A stretch of DNA of 64,000 nucleotides from Bacilli bacterium (GTDB lineage Bacteria; Bacillota_I; Bacilli_A; RF39; UBA660), in the NCBI GenBank assembly GCA_017511805.1, contig JAFWJA010000015.1:511098-575097 (forward strand), given 5' to 3'. Below, one piece after another: positions 16,408 through 25,100 of this stretch (the first letter of the stretch is position 1; each line of letters begins with the position of its first letter). Both the position numbers and the translations under genes were made by a program. Below the pieces are notes generated by a model, which was not told the origin of the DNA, did not search any database, and was given only the letters and a program-made list of their open reading frames with translations.

Positions 16408-17176
16408 TTAATTTTTTCACTCCCCTTCTATATACTAAATTTACTAATACTAAAACTATTGCTAAGTATATTACTTGTGCCATTAATATATAAGTTGCAT
16501 CTACTAAATTAAAATTAACTATTAATTTAGTTGGTCCATATGTAATAACATAAGCTGGTGTATATTTTAAAATACTTTGTAATACTCCTGGCATCATATC
16601 AATTGGAAAGAATACACCAAATATTAATAATAATTTGTTATATAACCAATGTAATGGTCCTGCATCTTCCATAAAGAACGCAAATAATGATATTAATATT
16701 TGTATTAAACCATTAATTGAGTATGCCAATATAAAAGATATAATCATTATTAAAGAATACTTAATTTGAAATGTTTCTAGTGGTCCAACAAATATAAAAC
16801 CAAATATAATTGATATTGGAATCATTATCATTAACCTAATTAAACCTTCAGCTAAGTAAGTAGTAAATATATAACCTATATAGCTATATGGTTTAGTCAT
16901 AATATAAGCAATAGAACCAGATTTAATTTCCTCTATAGGTCTTTCTCTAGCTACTCTACTTACACCCATCATAAATAATTCTGCAATTATCAAATACCAC
17001 ATCATTTGATTTATAGTAAAACCACCTATTTTATTTGTTCCATCATATACATAATCCCATACACAATAAAATACGAATATGTGCAAAAAATATGATATAA
17101 CTCTAAATACTACTTTTGAAAAATAAGATAACTCATTAATAAAAGTATATTTAAATATATATAAATACTTTCTCAT
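16391..17176 (-). CDS. ABC-2 exporter permease (COG4587-like)
   Basis: Protein of 261 residues with about six membrane helices. The loop ERPIEEIKSGSIAYIMTKPYSYIG is the paralogous counterpart of the loop in the neighbouring permease, suggesting a heterodimeric channel. Its start overlaps the TGA stop of the ATPase gene by four bases (ATGA), implying coupled translation. Confidence 0.86.
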   Translation of the reverse strand: MRKYLYIFKYTFINELSYFSKVVFRVISYFLHIFVFYCVWDYVYDGTNKIGGFTINQMMWYLIIAELFMMGVSRVARERPIEEIKSGSIAYIMTKPYSYIGYIFTTYLAEGLIRLMIMIPISIIFGFIFVGPLETFQIKYSLIMIISFILAYSINGLIQILISLFAFFMEDAGPLHWLYNKLLLIFGVFFPIDMMPGVLQSILKYTPAYVITYGPTKLIVNFNLVDATYILMAQVIYLAIVLVLVNLVYRRGVKKLNVNGG

Positions 17177-18153
17177 TTCTTTTCCTTTTTATATATAGAA
17201 CTAATAATATCTTCTAGTGGTATGTTAGATATATTAATATCTATAATATTATCTTGATTTAATAAATTAAGTACATCTTTTATATTCTTTTTAGTAGTAT
17301 CTACTTCAAGTTTTAAATTATAACCCTTATCTTTTAATATAGTAATACCATCTACATCATCTAAATTAACTTCTTCACTCATTTTAACTTCAATAATCTT
17401 TTTATTCATAAAATGATATTTTAATTCATCCATAGTAGTATCCATAACAATAGTTCCATCATTAACTACAATTACTCTCTTACATAATTTTTCTATATCT
17501 GATATGTCATGACTTGTTAAGAATATAGTAGTTTTAAACTCTTTATTCAATCTTTTAATAAGAGTTCTAATATTCTCTTTAACAACTGGATCAAGACCTA
17601 TAGTAGGTTCATCTAAGAATAATATTTTAGGATCATTAATTAATGCCGCAACTATCTCACATCTTATTCTTTGACCTAAACTAAGACCTCTTACAGGTGT
17701 ATTAATAAAATCCTTTAAATCAAATACGTCTATATATTCTTTAATCTTCTTTTCAATAACAGAATTTGGAATATCATACATAGTTCCAATAAATTTAAAA
17801 TTATCATATGGAGTTAAATGAAGCCATAATTGTTCTTTTTGACCAATAACAGAAGAAATCTCATAAGATAATTTCTTTCTATCTTTAGTAGGATCATATC
17901 CTAGAATATTAATTTTACCACTATCAGGATATAGAATACCTGTAAGCATCTTAATAGTAGTACTTTTTCCCGCACCATTTGGTCCAATAAATGCGATTAC
18001 TTCACCTTTTTCAACTTCAAAAGATATATTATTAACAGCTTTCTTTGTTTTATATTTAGGTTTAAATATAGCTTTAATACTACCTTTTAAACCTTTTTCT
18101 TTTTCTTTTACTCTAAACTTTTTATTTAAATGTTTTACTTCTATCACTGCCAT
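17173..18153 (-). CDS. ABC transporter ATPase (COG4586-like)
   Basis: Protein of 326 residues. Walker A is GPNGAGKST near residue 58, the signature motif is LSLGQRIR, and Walker B is ILFLDEPTIGLD. The H-loop is in LTSHDISD. The ~80-residue C-terminal extension after the nucleotide-binding domain is common in exporters of this group. ATG at 18153 is preferred over a GTG nine bases upstream because AGGGAG precedes it. First gene of an operon of eight. Confidence 0.9.
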   Translation of the reverse strand: MAVIEVKHLNKKFRVKEKEKGLKGSIKAIFKPKYKTKKAVNNISFEVEKGEVIAFIGPNGAGKSTTIKMLTGILYPDSGKINILGYDPTKDRKKLSYEISSVIGQKEQLWLHLTPYDNFKFIGTMYDIPNSVIEKKIKEYIDVFDLKDFINTPVRGLSLGQRIRCEIVAALINDPKILFLDEPTIGLDPVVKENIRTLIKRLNKEFKTTIFLTSHDISDIEKLCKRVIVVNDGTIVMDTTMDELKYHFMNKKIIEVKMSEEVNLDDVDGITILKDKGYNLKLEVDTTKKNIKDVLNLLNQDNIIDINISNIPLEDIISSIYKKEKK

Positions 18154-18182
18154 AATCTTCACTCTCCCTATTTTATACTTTA

Positions 18183-18188
18183 ATTATA
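18183..18188 (-). promoter_or_regulatory. Extended -10 promoter of the exporter/GNAT operon
   Basis: TTTGTTATAAT with the -10 at 18183-18188, beginning in the T-tract of the preceding terminator. A TG dinucleotide precedes the hexamer by one base. Confidence 0.5.
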
Positions 18189-18190
18189 AC

Positions 18191-18226
18191 AAAAAAATGT
18201 TAATAAGAATAATCTTACTAACATTT
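18191..18226 (-). terminator. Terminator of the 158-residue unknown gene
   Basis: AAATGTTA/TAACATTT (18195-18202 with 18219-18226), then one mismatch, then TAAGA/TCTTA form a long stem followed by seven T on the minus strand. Confidence 0.85.
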
Positions 18227-18236
18227 AGTTTAAAGT

Positions 18237-18713
18237 TTACGCTTTTTTTTGTAATATAAATCCATCACTTAATTCTTTACTAATTTTATCAGTAATAGAA
18301 TAAGCTATTTCATTAATATTTTTTGTATCACAATTAGAAGTACCAATAGATAACGCAATTAAAGCTTTATATCTTTTTTCATCACCTATTTTAAATTTAT
18401 CTACCAGATATTTATAATGAGGATTATCTGGTTTACTTAAATCAAAATACTCAGATGAATTAAATACTTTTCTTTCATGATATAGATCTTCGATTAATCC
18501 TGCGAATAATAAAGTACCTATATCCTTTTGAAAACCTATCTCTTCTAACTTTTCTAACGCAACTAAACTAATATTAGTTTTTTTATTCTTTTCTTCTTGA
18601 ATTGATTCATTTCTCGCTGTTAAATAAATATCTTTTTCATCTTGTCCTTGTTCTAATAATGATTCGACTAGTTCATCTAAATCATCATAATAATATAAAA
18701 ATCTGTCTTTCAA
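18237..18713 (-). CDS. Unknown soluble protein behind a structured leader
   Basis: Protein of 158 residues, predicted mostly helical, with no membrane segment and no family I recognise. It begins MKDRFLYYYDDLDELVESL. The second half has a DEKRYKALIALSIGTSNCDT stretch that looks like a regular helical domain. It starts with TTG behind AAAGGAG. The gene stands alone between a consensus promoter with a 137-nt leader and a strong terminator, so it is a separately regulated unit whose control is probably post-initiation. Confidence 0.65.
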   Translation of the reverse strand: MKDRFLYYYDDLDELVESLLEQGQDEKDIYLTARNESIQEEKNKKTNISLVALEKLEEIGFQKDIGTLLFAGLIEDLYHERKVFNSSEYFDLSKPDNPHYKYLVDKFKIGDEKRYKALIALSIGTSNCDTKNINEIAYSITDKISKELSDGFILQKKA

Positions 18714-18850
18714 TATAATCTTCTCCTTTCTTAAGTTTATTCGCGTAAGGCAAAGAAAAACACGAAAATCAACTTATATAGCGACTCCGTGTTATACGTG
18801 TAGGTTTCCCCGAGATAGCTCACAAAATATTGCTTATATCTCCTCACTTG
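18714..18850 (-). ncRNA. Structured 5' leader RNA, class not identified
   Basis: A 137-nt untranslated leader precedes the TTG start at 18713. GAGATA/TATCTC pair at 18812-18817 and 18837-18842. A terminator-like hairpin is formed by ACACG (18788-18792 on the minus strand) and CGTGT (18760-18764), followed by T5CT3. An identical ACACG nine bases upstream (18797-18801) offers a competing partner, so alternative folds are possible. The arrangement is that of a riboswitch or attenuator, but it does not match the consensus of any class I can recall. Confidence 0.5.
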
Positions 18851-18856
18851 TTTTTG

Positions 18857-18885
18857 ATTATATAAAATTTTTATTTTTTTGTCAA
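18857..18885 (-). promoter_or_regulatory. Consensus promoter of the structured leader
   Basis: TTGACA (18880-18885), exactly 17 bases, TATAAT (18857-18862). This is the only perfect consensus promoter noted in the window. It starts three bases after the preceding gene's stop codon. Confidence 0.8.
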
Positions 18886-18888
18886 CTT

Positions 18889-19662
18889 CTATGCAGATTT
18901 CATTCCTTTTATTTTTCTTTGTTGCTCTTGAATTTTACTTATTTTTTTATTCTCTGCTAATACTTCTCCTGTATAATTTAAATGTTTAATGATTGCCTTA
19001 TCTATCCTTGATTCTTCTTGATTACCAAACATTGCTCTTAAAATCATTTTCATTTTTTCTATTTCTAATAAATTACCTTCTTTATTTAAATAATCAGCCA
19101 TAGTAATAATCATTTTTTCTTCTTCACTTACATCTTCTTTTTCTGCATCTAATTGTTCTCTAATATTTCCTAACACTGTTTTGGCTTTAGCTTCTATAAC
19201 TTGTCTTACTTCATCATTAACCTTAATTTCTTTTTTTGTTCCAAACAAACTATTACTAGAAGTAGGTAAAACTTCACTACCTAATCTATCCACCAATTGA
19301 TCATATAATTCATCATTTGTTTTTGTTGATGATGTTGCATAATTTGTTATTACATAATGTATTTCACCTGTATCATAGATTATTGCATGCGCTACTACTG
19401 GATCATAATCACCCCAATTATAGTTTTCACTTCCAGCATGAAAACTTAATACAACTCCATTTTCAAATACTTTTAGAGAACTATATTCTTCATGATCCGC
19501 ATGGTTTCTTCTAGAATCAGCGAATATTCTATCTATATCGTAAATATAACGAGATAAAATACTTCTTCCATCAGCAAAATAACCTAATCCATCCTTATCA
19601 TTTTTTATCCATTCTAAATAGTTTTCTTTTTCTGTTCCAAATTCATATTCAATTATTTCCAT
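18889..19662 (-). CDS. Unknown protein, paralogue of the one at 32215-33015
   Basis: Protein of 257 residues. It starts MEIIEYEFGTEKENY, has a central block SSLKVFENGVVLSFHAGS and then YDTGEIHYVIT and NDELYDQLVDRLGSEV. The same ordered blocks recur in the 266-residue protein encoded at 32215-33015, so the two are paralogues of a family I cannot name. The N-terminal half looks beta-rich; the C-terminal third is helical and charged. No signal peptide or membrane helix is visible. GGGAGG lies well placed before the ATG. Confidence 0.7.
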   Translation of the reverse strand: MEIIEYEFGTEKENYLEWIKNDKDGLGYFADGRSILSRYIYDIDRIFADSRRNHADHEEYSSLKVFENGVVLSFHAGSENYNWGDYDPVVAHAIIYDTGEIHYVITNYATSSTKTNDELYDQLVDRLGSEVLPTSSNSLFGTKKEIKVNDEVRQVIEAKAKTVLGNIREQLDAEKEDVSEEEKMIITMADYLNKEGNLLEIEKMKMILRAMFGNQEESRIDKAIIKHLNYTGEVLAENKKISKIQEQQRKIKGMKSA

Positions 19663-19857
19663 ATAAACCTCCCATTATTTTTTTATATTCATTAGTTATA
19701 TCAAAGTCTATATCCATTTCATTTTCTAATTCTAATTCATTATCCTTATATAGTCCCTCTATATTTTCATTTTAACATATTTCATGTAATCGATTCAACA
19801 TTTTTCATCAATATACATTTTTTTACATTTTTAGTAGATTAATTTATATTTATTTGT

Positions 19858-19863
19858 TATAAT
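19858..19863 (+). promoter_or_regulatory. Extended -10 promoter of corA
   Basis: TTTGTTATAAT with the -10 at 19858-19863, 27 bases before the ATG; no clear -35. AAAGGGATGTGAT serves as ribosome-binding site. Confidence 0.5.
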
Positions 19864-19889
19864 AGGTCCGGAAAAAGGGATGTGATAAA

Positions 19890-20825
19890 ATGATTAAGAT
19901 TTATAAGACTACTAATATTGAAAACAAAATAAAGAAAATTAAAAGAATGAGTACTGATTCTTGGATTGATTTAGAGAACCCTACTAGAGATGAAATTAAT
20001 AGAGTTTCAGAAAGAACTGAAATTGATAAAGATCTTATTAATAAGATGCTGGATGCTGATGAGCTACCAAGAATTGAAGTAGATAAGAATGCAACATTAA
20101 TAGTATTAGATATACCTGTTATTAGTGAAGAAAGAGAATATATTACTCACCCACTTGGTATTATTATTACTAAAAGTAATTATATAATTACAGTATCAAC
20201 TAAAAAAATAGATATATTAAATGATTTTAAAAGAAATATAGTTAATGATTTTAAAACTGCGAAAAAAACTAGATTTGTTATACAAATATTTATTAAGACT
20301 ATTAATAAGTACTTAAAAATCTTAAAAGAGATAAATAAAGATATTGATGAAAAAGAAGATGTATTAAAGAAATCTACTGAAAATAAAGATTTAATTGATT
20401 TACTAAAAATAGAAAAAACACTTGTGTACTTTATTACATCTTTAAAAGAAAATGCTGTTGTTTTAAATAAGTTAAAAAATGGAAATATTATATCTTTATA
20501 TGAAGGTGATGCAGATCTTTTAGATGATGCAGTTGTTGAAATGAACCAAGCAATAGATATGGCAACTATTTATAGAGATATCTTATCATCTATTACTGAT
20601 ACATATGCTACTATAGTATCTAATAACTTAAATAACGTAATGAAGTTCTTAGCGGGTATGACAATAGTTTTATCTATACCTACAATTATATCTTCTTTCC
20701 TAGGTATGAATGTACAATTTGGTGCTATTGGTATTAATGAGTATTCCGCTATTATTATATTTATTGGATCAATAATTCTATCAATAATAGTTGCTATTTG
20801 GTTAAAGAAAAAAGATATGTTATAA
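19890..20825 (+). CDS. corA: CorA-like magnesium/divalent cation channel
   Basis: Protein of 311 residues. The long N-terminal part is cytosolic and ends in an extended helix. Two C-terminal membrane helices follow, with the diagnostic GMN motif (SSFLGMNVQF, residues ~272-274) at the end of the first. The C-terminus is LKKKDML. CorA pentamers admit Mg2+ and sometimes Co2+ or Ni2+. It is a single-gene unit ending in a shared terminator with holA. Confidence 0.92.
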   Translation: MIKIYKTTNIENKIKKIKRMSTDSWIDLENPTRDEINRVSERTEIDKDLINKMLDADELPRIEVDKNATLIVLDIPVISEEREYITHPLGIIITKSNYIITVSTKKIDILNDFKRNIVNDFKTAKKTRFVIQIFIKTINKYLKILKEINKDIDEKEDVLKKSTENKDLIDLLKIEKTLVYFITSLKENAVVLNKLKNGNIISLYEGDADLLDDAVVEMNQAIDMATIYRDILSSITDTYATIVSNNLNNVMKFLAGMTIVLSIPTIISSFLGMNVQFGAIGINEYSAIIIFIGSIILSIIVAIWLKKKDML

Positions 20826-20838
20826 ACATATCTTTTTA
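20808..20838. terminator. Bidirectional terminator between corA and holA
   Basis: An 11-bp stem (20811-20821 with 20825-20835) has T-runs in both directions. It contains the corA stop and abuts the holA stop. Confidence 0.85.
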
Positions 20839-21783
20839 TATTTCTAATAAAAACATTTCAAATCCAAAGAACTTGTCTACTTCACCAGTAACTATTTTAT
20901 AATCTAAATTTGATAACTCTACTAATTTCTTTTTTAAATCTTCTATTTCAAAACTACTTTTCATAGCTAAATTAATTCTATAAGGATGTTCTTTTAAAGT
21001 AGTTACTATTTCTTTTTCACTATAACCACCCTGTCTCATTAATTTAACTTGTAATATTAATCTAAATTGATTAGATAAAGTAACTAATAATTTAATAGGA
21101 TCTTCTTTAGCTAGAACTAAATCATTATATATTTCCATAATCTTAGTTTTATTTCTATTAACAATTGCATTAGTTAATTCGAATATATTCTTTTCAATAT
21201 TCTTAGTAATAACATTATCTATATCTTCTTTAGTAATCTTTTTATTAGTATCTTTATATATAAATAACTTTTCTAACTCATTAATAATATTAGATAATTC
21301 ATATCCTACTTTAGATATAATTAAATCTACTGATTCAGAACTAATTGAATAACCTTTATCTCTTATATAATTAGAAATATAATTATTCATATTATAATTA
21401 TCTATTTTATTGCATTCATATACTTTACTTACTTTAGATAAAGTTTTAGTTACTTTTTTTCTAGAATCTAGTTTTTCTTCTCTAACAATAAATACTATTG
21501 TTACATCCTCAAATGGATTTTCAATATATTTATTTAATTCATCTAATTCTTGTTCTGATAAAGATTTATTTGCGCATAAAAAATTAGAATTATTAACTAG
21601 TAATACTTTTTTATCAGAGAACATACCTACGGTAGAAGCCTCTAATAAAACTGAGAATATAGAATCATCATTTAAATCATATGAAATAATATTTTCTGAT
21701 TCTACTTTTGACTTCTTAATAATATCATTTATTTTTTCATCAATTAAATAGTTCTCTAATCCATATATTAAATAAAGATTCAT
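20836..21783 (-). CDS. holA: DNA polymerase III delta subunit
   Basis: Protein of 315 residues with the features of HolA: an N-terminal MNLYLIYGLENYLIDEKI, a DNA-clamp-loader-like ATPase fold lacking a functional Walker A, and ...KLFIYKD. Its C-terminal segment (LVTLSNQFRLILQVKLMRQGGYSEKEI) is the typical delta-subunit signature. In the clamp loader, delta opens the beta ring. The ATG at 21783 is used because AGGTGAGG lies directly upstream. Confidence 0.93.
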   Translation of the reverse strand: MNLYLIYGLENYLIDEKINDIIKKSKVESENIISYDLNDDSIFSVLLEASTVGMFSDKKVLLVNNSNFLCANKSLSEQELDELNKYIENPFEDVTIVFIVREEKLDSRKKVTKTLSKVSKVYECNKIDNYNMNNYISNYIRDKGYSISSESVDLIISKVGYELSNIINELEKLFIYKDTNKKITKEDIDNVITKNIEKNIFELTNAIVNRNKTKIMEIYNDLVLAKEDPIKLLVTLSNQFRLILQVKLMRQGGYSEKEIVTTLKEHPYRINLAMKSSFEIEDLKKKLVELSNLDYKIVTGEVDKFFGFEMFLLEI

Positions 21784-21811
21784 ATTCCTCACCTATATAC
21801 AATTATACAAT

Positions 21812-21837
21812 AAAAAAATGCATTATTTAATGCATTT
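21812..21837 (-). terminator. Terminator downstream of the 71-residue unknown gene
   Basis: AAATGCATTA (21816-21825) pairs with 21828-21837 across a two-base loop and is followed by T on the minus strand. A second small inverted repeat, CTAGTATA/TATACTAG, lies just upstream in the transcript (about 21848-21869). Confidence 0.8.
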
Positions 21838-21883
21838 TTTATAATTTCTAGTATAAATCATATACTAGCCAAATTGCCCCTTA

Positions 21884-22099
21884 TTAAGCTACATTCATTA
21901 CTAAGTTTCTAACTTTAGATAATGATGTTAAACCGTTTTCTTGTTTAACTTCTTCATCTAAACAACTAACACATGTATCATACTTAGTTAGTAACTCTTT
22001 TAATCTATTTAATTCATGCATTGAATATCCTCTAGTCTTACCTAGAGAGAATTCAAGCTTAATAATTTCCTTTAATTCTATTAAATCTTTTAATGACAT
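21884..22099 (-). CDS. Small unknown soluble protein
   Basis: Protein of 71 residues with no recognised family. It is helical and charged (LKDLIELKEIIKLEFSLGK), with a CVSC pair near residue 43. It has a strong AAGGGGTGAT ribosome-binding site, a TTGACA-17-TATTAT promoter and its own terminator, which together argue for a genuine and well-expressed gene. Confidence 0.65.
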   Translation of the reverse strand: MSLKDLIELKEIIKLEFSLGKTRGYSMHELNRLKELLTKYDTCVSCLDEEVKQENGLTSLSKVRNLVMNVA

Positions 22100-22132
22100 A
22101 AAATCACCCCTTCTTTTTGAGCAACGTGATAA

Positions 22133-22161
22133 ATAATACCACTAAAAAGAGATGTTGTCAA
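22133..22161 (-). promoter_or_regulatory. Promoter of the 71-residue unknown gene
   Basis: TTGACA (22156-22161), 17-base spacer, TATTAT (22133-22138), directly after the T-tract of the surface-protein terminator. The -10 region lies inside an imperfect palindrome (GTGATAAATAATACCAC) that could be an operator. Confidence 0.75.
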
Positions 22162-22171
22162 GTATACTGAG

Positions 22172-22196
22172 AAAAAAAAAGTAGAGTATTTCTACT
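22172..22196 (-). terminator. Terminator of the large surface-protein genes
   Basis: AGTAGA (22180-22185) pairs with TCTACT (22191-22196) across five bases and is followed by nine T on the minus strand. Confidence 0.75.
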
Positions 22197-25100
22197 CAAC
22201 TTTCTTTTTATTATTTGACTTTAATCTAACAATAATTAAGCTTCCTAAAATAACTACTATTCCACCTATTATTAAGCCATATTTAATTCTATCTATTCCT
22301 GTTGAAATATTAACAATTAATTCTGCACTTGCTTGTGGTTTTATAGATATTTTTTCAGTCTTAGGTTTGTTAGCAATTAATGAATTACCAATTACACTAC
22401 CATTTTCATCTACATAGAATACCGCAACATTTATTTCTTTCTTAGGTAATTCCATACCTGCTGGAGCTTTTGTTTCAACTATTCTATATTGACCTTCTTC
22501 TAAATAGTAAACTGTTGCTTCACCATTTAGTGTTCTAATAACTTTATTTTCACTAGTTGGATCTACTTTATAATATAGTTTTCCATTTAATTCTTCTTCA
22601 GTTACAGTTAAATCTTCATATTTCTTATTTTGATTTAATTTTTGAAGTTTATATTCTCCACCATCTATTAAGTTATTATGATCATCAAACTTATAGAATG
22701 TAAAGTGTGTTGGTTTATTTACTAAGTCTTTACCTGTATCAACTACATCACTAGTTTGTTTAATTTCTACTTCAACAAATCTATCATTTTCATCTTCTGG
22801 TAAACTATGTCCTTTTGGAGCTTTAACTTCTTCAATAACATAACATTTACCATAATCAAGATATTGAATTAGAATTTCACCAGCTTGCATTTCTACTCTT
22901 TCATTATTTTGATTAACACTCTTATCAAAATCAACATGTGTATCTACATATTCATCTAATGTTAGAGTTGAAACTATATCACTACATTTATTATCTGGTC
23001 TATCTGTACATGTTATTAGAGTATCAGTATCTTTTACTTCTCTATTTTCATAAACACCATCTCTTATAGTTTTTAATCTTAATAATGTTTTTTCTTTATC
23101 TTTTGGTTTAACAGGTCCACCACAAGTTGTAGATTCATATACTCTAAATTCAGCACCCTCTAATAAATTACCTTGTTCATCATATTTCTTAATTAATAAT
23201 GATGTTGGCTTATTAGGTACATCTATTTCATCAACTTGTACTGTTGTTGTTGAAATAGTAAATGCTGTTTCTGCATTTCTTCCAGTAGGTAATCTATATC
23301 CTTTTGGAGATGCAGTTTCAAGTAATACATAATTATAACCAGCTTCCATATATCTTAAAACTAGTTTACCATGATATGGGTGTAATGAAGTAACTGAATC
23401 AGTAACATTATCTACATTAGTAACTGTTCTATATACTTCTACACCAGAATCTTCTTCATCTCCATTGATAACACTTCTAGGATTAAACTTAACTAATGTC
23501 ATTCCTACTGCTGATCTTTCTTCTACTGTATCATAATCACTTGGATGACATTCTACGCCCTCAGCACATCTATATACTTCAAATGTAGTAGTTTCATCAT
23601 TAATTAATGTACCATATTTACTATCTCTCTTCTCAAAGATTACTCTTGTTGGTTTATCATTAATTACAACTGTTTCAGATGGTTTTGGTTGTGAAGGAGA
23701 TTCATTACAACAGTCTAATTCTATTTTAACTGTTCTTTCTGCTTCTGTTTCTGGTAATATGAATACTGATTTACCAGATACACTGATCTCTTCTATATAC
23801 CAATCTCTTCCTCTACATAAATGTGTAATATTAATATGTCCACCACAAGTATGTATTTCTTCTGTTAAATCAGATCTAGTTTGATCTGCTACATACATAT
23901 AATTTGAATGACTAGCATCTGTAGTACAAGAGCCAGTATTATCTGTTCTTAATAGTTTAACATAATGTTTAACTCCACCTTCTAAGTAATATACTTTGAA
24001 AGTTATTTCATCAAATGCACTTCTTTCTTCATCATTTTCAAATTTAACAGTATCACTAGGATCTACAGTTTTATAGAAATCATCTTTAGTAAATTCAACT
24101 TTTGTTGGAACATTTTCTAATTCTTTTGTAGCTACTCCTGCTCTACATGAATCTATTTCAGTAGAACTACTTGGTGAACTACATTTAGTTATTTCAAATT
24201 CAAATATTCTCTTATTTTGTTCAGAATACTTAGGTGCATAATATCCATAACAATTAGTTGCTGATGGACTTGTACAAGACGAATCACAACAACAATCCTC
24301 TTCTCTAATTGTGTATTTACCAACTGGTAAATGATATACAATTATTTTTCTATTATCGTTAAGATGTAATTCTTGTGTTGATGCACCTGTTGGTCCATCT
24401 ATATTATTATGTGCATATTCATATACACCTGGTGTTGATGTTGAAATTACATCAACTTTATTTCCACTATTATCATATATAGCAAATGGTATATTCTTTA
24501 ATTCAGCTGTTATAATTGCTTGAATATCAGGATCATTGCTTTCATCTGATACAGTCTTTGTAAATTCAAATTCTGTTCTATAGTTAGTAAACTTATTATT
24601 ATTACTCATAGCTTGTCTACTATCAGATGTTGTAAAACTCTTATGATCAGTATTACCAAAAGTATGATAATCTAGTGGTTTAGTTTCTGTAGCAGTATAT
24701 GTACCAACTGGTAACTTAATAACACATACCTCTCCAACATCAATATCATAACCAGATGAAGTATCTGAATTAGATACTAATGTAGATGCATCTGCTTTTC
24801 TTGTTACCATTTCATCAAATATATAACAACCTTTTGTACCAGTATTAGTAGAACGAGTACTTTTTACTTTAACATAATCACCATCTGAATCTGTTAATAC
24901 AAATTCTGCTCCACCTTTTTTATCTCCATCTTCATCTACTTTATAAAAATTTAATACTGATGACTTATTTATTAATTTATTATTTGGATTTGGTGAACCA
25001 GTTACCATATTATATGCAGATATTCCTGTTATACTTCCACCTTCAAATACATAACCTTCACTACTAGATTGTTCTTCTGCAACATAAGTCACACTATTTG

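Noticed and set aside
18750-18860. Match of the structured leader to known riboswitches (T-box, M-box, glycine, THF, preQ1, purine, c-di-GMP, yybP-ykoY, fluoride)
   Set aside because: None of their conserved core sequences could be found; it is reported only as an unclassified leader.
19672-19790. A coding-looking minus-strand frame (ends GGLYGNN) with many Glu/Asn/Asp codons directly upstream of the gene at 18889-19662
   Set aside because: It has no start codon at its 5' end, only an internal ATG giving a 23-residue product without a convincing ribosome-binding site. It could be a decayed gene end or chance in AT-rich DNA.
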